Positions 42,091 through 44,462 of a DNA stretch of 44,462 nt are shown in pieces. How positions within the stretch are numbered: the stretch's first letter is position 1; each line of letters starts with the position of its first letter. Both the position numbers and the translations under genes were made by a program. The stretch is from Roseburia sp. (lineage in GTDB: Bacteria; Bacillota; Clostridia; Lachnospirales; Lachnospiraceae): assembly GCA_023662875.1 (NCBI GenBank), contig JAMPIG010000020.1, forward strand, positions 1-44,462. The letters run 5' to 3'. The notes beneath the pieces are model-generated. The model had not been told where the DNA came from. It saw only the letters and a list, made by a program, of their open reading frames with translations, and did not search any database.

Positions 42091-43104
42091 GTGTCACTTA
42101 CCAATTCTCAATTCGAATCCATCCTCAGGGACTACGACCGGATCCGGGACGAAAACCGCCGTCTCCTGGACGCGAGAAGGGCGACGGTTTATCAGACCGT
42201 CGCCGGATATCAGGAGCTGGAGGATTCCGTAAGCGCCCTCTCCGTCTCCGCCGCCAGGGCTTCCCTTGCAGGGGATGAGGACGCCCCCCGGAGGCTCCAT
42301 CAATCTCTGGCTGAGCTCGCCCTGCGCCGAAAGGCGCTGCTGGCAGACGCCGGCTTCCCGGAGGACTACCTGGATCCCGTCTATCAATGCCCTCACTGCC
42401 GGGACACCGGCTATATCACAGACGAAGAAAACCGAAAGCAAAAATGTTCCTGCTTCCGGCGGCGGGAAATCTCCATCCTTTATTCCCAATCCAATATTCA
42501 GGACATAATCGCGAAAGAAAACTTTTCCACCCTCTCCAAAGTCTACTATCAGGGAGAGGATCTGCAGCGCTTTGAAGCCGCTGTAAACCTGAGCCTGGAA
42601 TTCGTTAAATCCTTCGACCGGGACTACCGTAATCTTCTGCTTTATGGTACAGTAGGAACGGGCAAGAGCTTTTTGTCGGGCTGCATCGCCAGGGAGCTGA
42701 TCGACAGCGGGCACTCTGTCATTTACTTCAGTTCTTCCGCGCTCTTCGAAGCCTTGGCCAGATATTCCTTCGACCATAAGGAAAAGGACGCCCTGCAGGA
42801 AATGTACGAGGACATCTATGGTTGTGATCTTCTGATTGTGGACGACCTGGGCACGGAAATTACCAACTCCTTTGTAGCCTCGCAGCTGTTCTCCTGTCTG
42901 AACGAGCGGGGACTGCGGAACAAGTCCATGATCATATCCACTAACCTTTGCCTGGAGGAACTCAGGGATCGCTATTCCGACCGTATCTTTTCCCGGATTA
43001 CCAGTTCCTTTTCCCTGTGCAAGCTTACCGGGCCCGATATCCGGATCTACCGAAAACGCTTTCCGAACACCGTCGGGAAACGCCCCGGGACGGAAGTTCC
43101 GTAA
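42091..43104 (+). CDS. DnaI/DnaC-type helicase loader ATPase
   Basis: 337 aa from a GTG start with AAGGAG 7 nt upstream. The N-terminal ~95 residues are helical and charged. A zinc-binding cluster follows: C100PHC103 and C119SC121. The AAA+ domain has Walker A GTVGTGKS (186-193), Walker B LLIVDDLG (247-254), and an Arg-finger/sensor region ending FSRITSSFSLCKLTGPDIR. It loads the replicative helicase onto DNA with the DnaD-like protein encoded 86 nt upstream. IstB-type transposition helpers share this fold, but the zinc cluster, the length and the dnaD neighbour favour DnaI. Confidence 0.92.
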   Translation: MSLTNSQFESILRDYDRIRDENRRLLDARRATVYQTVAGYQELEDSVSALSVSAARASLAGDEDAPRRLHQSLAELALRRKALLADAGFPEDYLDPVYQCPHCRDTGYITDEENRKQKCSCFRRREISILYSQSNIQDIIAKENFSTLSKVYYQGEDLQRFEAAVNLSLEFVKSFDRDYRNLLLYGTVGTGKSFLSGCIARELIDSGHSVIYFSSSALFEALARYSFDHKEKDALQEMYEDIYGCDLLIVDDLGTEITNSFVASQLFSCLNERGLRNKSMIISTNLCLEELRDRYSDRIFSRITSSFSLCKLTGPDIRIYRKRFPNTVGKRPGTEVP

Positions 43105-43154
43105 TCCAAGATCTATAAACCCTGTCAACATTCTATCATCAAAAGGAGTCAAGT

Positions 43155-44339
43155 ATGGGCAATCGCGAAGAAAAGAGAAACCTTGAAACCATTCCCGTCG
43201 GGTCTTTGGGAATTATTCCACTGGAGGGCTGCAGGACACTCGGCGAGAAAGTGGATCAGTATCTGGTAAAATGGCGGGCAGAGCGGGAAAGCGAGCATAA
43301 AGAGTCCCTGGCCTTTTCCGGATACCAGCGGGAATCCTACCTGCTGAATGCCAAAGTACCCCGCTTCGGTTCCGGCGAGGCAAAGGGTATGATCCTGGAA
43401 TCCGTCCGGGGAACCGACCTCTACCTTCTGGTGGATGTCTGCAACTATTCCCTGACCTACTCCCTCTGCGGCCATGAAAACCATATGTCTCCCGACGATC
43501 ACTATCAGGATCTGAAGCGAATCATCGCCGCTGTAGGCGGAAAGGCCCGCCGGATCACCGTGATTATGCCCTATCTCTACGAAAGCCGCCAGCATAAGCG
43601 AACCTCCCGTGAGTCTCTCGACTGTGCCCTGGCGCTACAGGAGCTGGTTCATATGGGAGTCGATAATATCATCACCTTCGACGCCCACGATCCCAGAGTC
43701 CAGAACGCGATTCCTCTACACGGTTTTGAAACGGTACAGCCCGCCTATCAGTTCATCAAGGGACTGCTCCGGAATGTAAAGGATCTTAAGCTGGATTCCG
43801 AGCATATGATGGTCATCAGTCCTGACGAGGGCGGCATGAGCCGGGCAATCTATATCGCCAACGTCCTGGGTCTGGATATGGGTATGTTCTACAAGAGGCG
43901 GGATTATACAAGAGTCGTGGGCGGCCGGAATCCCATCGTCGCCCATGAATTCCTTGGCACCAGCGTCGAGGACAAGAATATGATCATCATCGACGACATG
44001 ATTTCCTCCGGCGAAAGCGTTCTGGAGGTCGCTTCGGCCCTGAAGGAGCGGAAAGCCGCCAAGATCTTTGTGTTCTCTACCTTCGGCCTGTTTACCAACG
44101 GACTGGAAAAGTTTGATAAAGCTTACGAAAACGGCATCATCGACAGGGTTCTCACCACAAACCTGATCTACCAGACTCCGGAGCTGCTGCATCGTCCCTG
44201 GTACATCAACTGCGACCTGAGCAAATACATCGCCTATATCATCGATACTCTGAACCACGATTCGTCCATCAGCGACCTGCTGAATCCCAACGAAAGGATT
44301 CAGAGCATCGTAGCCAGGTACAAGAACGGCGAGCTGTGA
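43155..44339 (+). CDS. prs: ribose-phosphate pyrophosphokinase, long clostridial form
   Basis: 394 aa, about 75 longer than the common ~315-aa enzyme, with an extended N-terminus (residues 1-50) and insertions typical of the Lachnospiraceae form. Key segments are VIMPYLYESRQHKRTSRESL (flexible loop region), DAHDPRVQNAIP, ISPDEGGMSRAIYIANVLGL and the PRPP-binding loop IIDDMISSGESV. It makes PRPP from ribose 5-phosphate and ATP in the cytosol for purine, pyrimidine, His, Trp and NAD synthesis. AAAGGAG lies before the ATG. It follows the helicase-loader gene by 50 nt, so it may share its transcript, and ends at a strong terminator. Confidence 0.95.
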   Translation: MGNREEKRNLETIPVGSLGIIPLEGCRTLGEKVDQYLVKWRAERESEHKESLAFSGYQRESYLLNAKVPRFGSGEAKGMILESVRGTDLYLLVDVCNYSLTYSLCGHENHMSPDDHYQDLKRIIAAVGGKARRITVIMPYLYESRQHKRTSRESLDCALALQELVHMGVDNIITFDAHDPRVQNAIPLHGFETVQPAYQFIKGLLRNVKDLKLDSEHMMVISPDEGGMSRAIYIANVLGLDMGMFYKRRDYTRVVGGRNPIVAHEFLGTSVEDKNMIIIDDMISSGESVLEVASALKERKAAKIFVFSTFGLFTNGLEKFDKAYENGIIDRVLTTNLIYQTPELLHRPWYINCDLSKYIAYIIDTLNHDSSISDLLNPNERIQSIVARYKNGEL

Positions 44340-44347
44340 CAACGTCA

Positions 44348-44383
44348 AAAGTCCGTAAACAGCAATGTTTACGGACTTTTTTT
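44348..44383 (+). terminator. intrinsic terminator after prs
   Basis: Perfect 13-bp stem AAAGTCCGTAAAC / GTTTACGGACTTT with loop AGCAAT, then further T residues, 9 nt past the stop codon. Confidence 0.95.
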
Positions 44384-44411
44384 ACAGACATCTTCCCTCT
44401 GACGCTTCTAG

Positions 44412-44462
44412 CTCCCCGAGTAGGGCTCGAACCTACAACAACTCGGTTAACAGCCGAGTGCT
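44412..44462 (-). tRNA. tRNA-Asn (anticodon GTT), 5' part off the window
   Basis: On the minus strand: anticodon arm ACTCGG-CTGTTAA-CCGAGT with anticodon GTT, T arm GTAGG-TTCGAGC-CCTAC and acceptor 3' strand TCGGGGA with discriminator G. No CCA is encoded (GCTAG follows). The D arm and 5' acceptor strand lie beyond the right edge. Confidence 0.93.

Noticed and set aside
42094-43152. 352-codon minus-strand frame opposite the DnaI-like gene
   Set aside because: Shadow of a strong plus-strand gene with intact Walker motifs.

Overview
The window reads as low-GC Gram-positive, most likely a member of the Lachnospiraceae (Clostridia). The supporting signs are a paired glgC/glgD operon, a long-form ribose-phosphate pyrophosphokinase beside dnaD/dnaI-type primosome genes, DUF4867/xylulokinase-type sugar genes, BTAD-family regulators and Rpn-type PD-(D/E)XK genes. 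Genus and species cannot be told from the sequence alone. Almost everything left of 39 kb is on the minus strand; murC and everything after it is on the plus strand, except a tRNA-Asn fragment at the right edge.

Layout, left to right. (1) 1-4.6 kb: a sugar module (L-fucose/L-arabinose isomerase-like protein, DUF4867 protein, xylulokinase) and a Trp-rich DUF5692-like membrane protein, each part with a recognisable sigma-A promoter. (2) 4.7-8.3 kb: an ECF sigma factor, its membrane-bound anti-sigma factor and a von Willebrand A lipoprotein. The sigma gene and the lipoprotein gene share one 32-nt bipartite promoter-like motif, which defines a small predicted regulon. (3) 8.4-32.3 kb: a complete accessory Sec (aSec) / serine-rich-repeat protein (SRRP) locus, bounded on each side by an Rpn-family gene. 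In transcription order it runs SRRP adhesin (1563 aa), a 48-aa membrane peptide, secY2, asp1, asp2, asp3, secA2, gtfA, gtfB and three large glycosyltransferases. In each of the three a Gtf3-like N-terminal domain is fused to a second glycosyltransferase (GT-D once, GT2 twice). (4) 32.7-36.3 kb: a BTAD-type regulator, an AP2-domain protein with three Cys clusters, and a tyrosine recombinase. Between the recombinase and the AP2 gene lies a 322-bp segment bounded by perfect 24-bp inverted repeats, with a strong internal promoter. This is a DNA-inversion (phase-variation) switch, and in this sequence it faces away from the AP2-BTAD operon (OFF). (5) 36.5-38.9 kb: glgC-glgD. (6) 39.2-44.3 kb: murC, a DnaA-box-rich intergenic region, a DnaD-domain protein, a DnaI/DnaC-type helicase loader and prs, then a terminator and the 3' part of tRNA-Asn.

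How it may work together. The aSec genes should glycosylate the SRRP in the cytosol (GtfA/GtfB for the first GlcNAc, then the fused enzymes), acetylate the sugars (Asp2) and export it through SecA2/SecY2. The exported protein has an atypically short signal peptide and lacks an LPXTG motif; it ends in a hydrophobic segment and a basic tail. Just upstream, the invertible promoter would turn a regulatory operon (AP2 protein + BTAD regulator) on and off. That this regulator controls the adhesin locus is an inference from proximity only.

The most unusual items are the inversion switch, whose left repeat also looks like an intrinsic terminator, the fused glycosyltransferases, the non-canonical SRRP ends, and the DnaA-box cluster ahead of the primosome genes.
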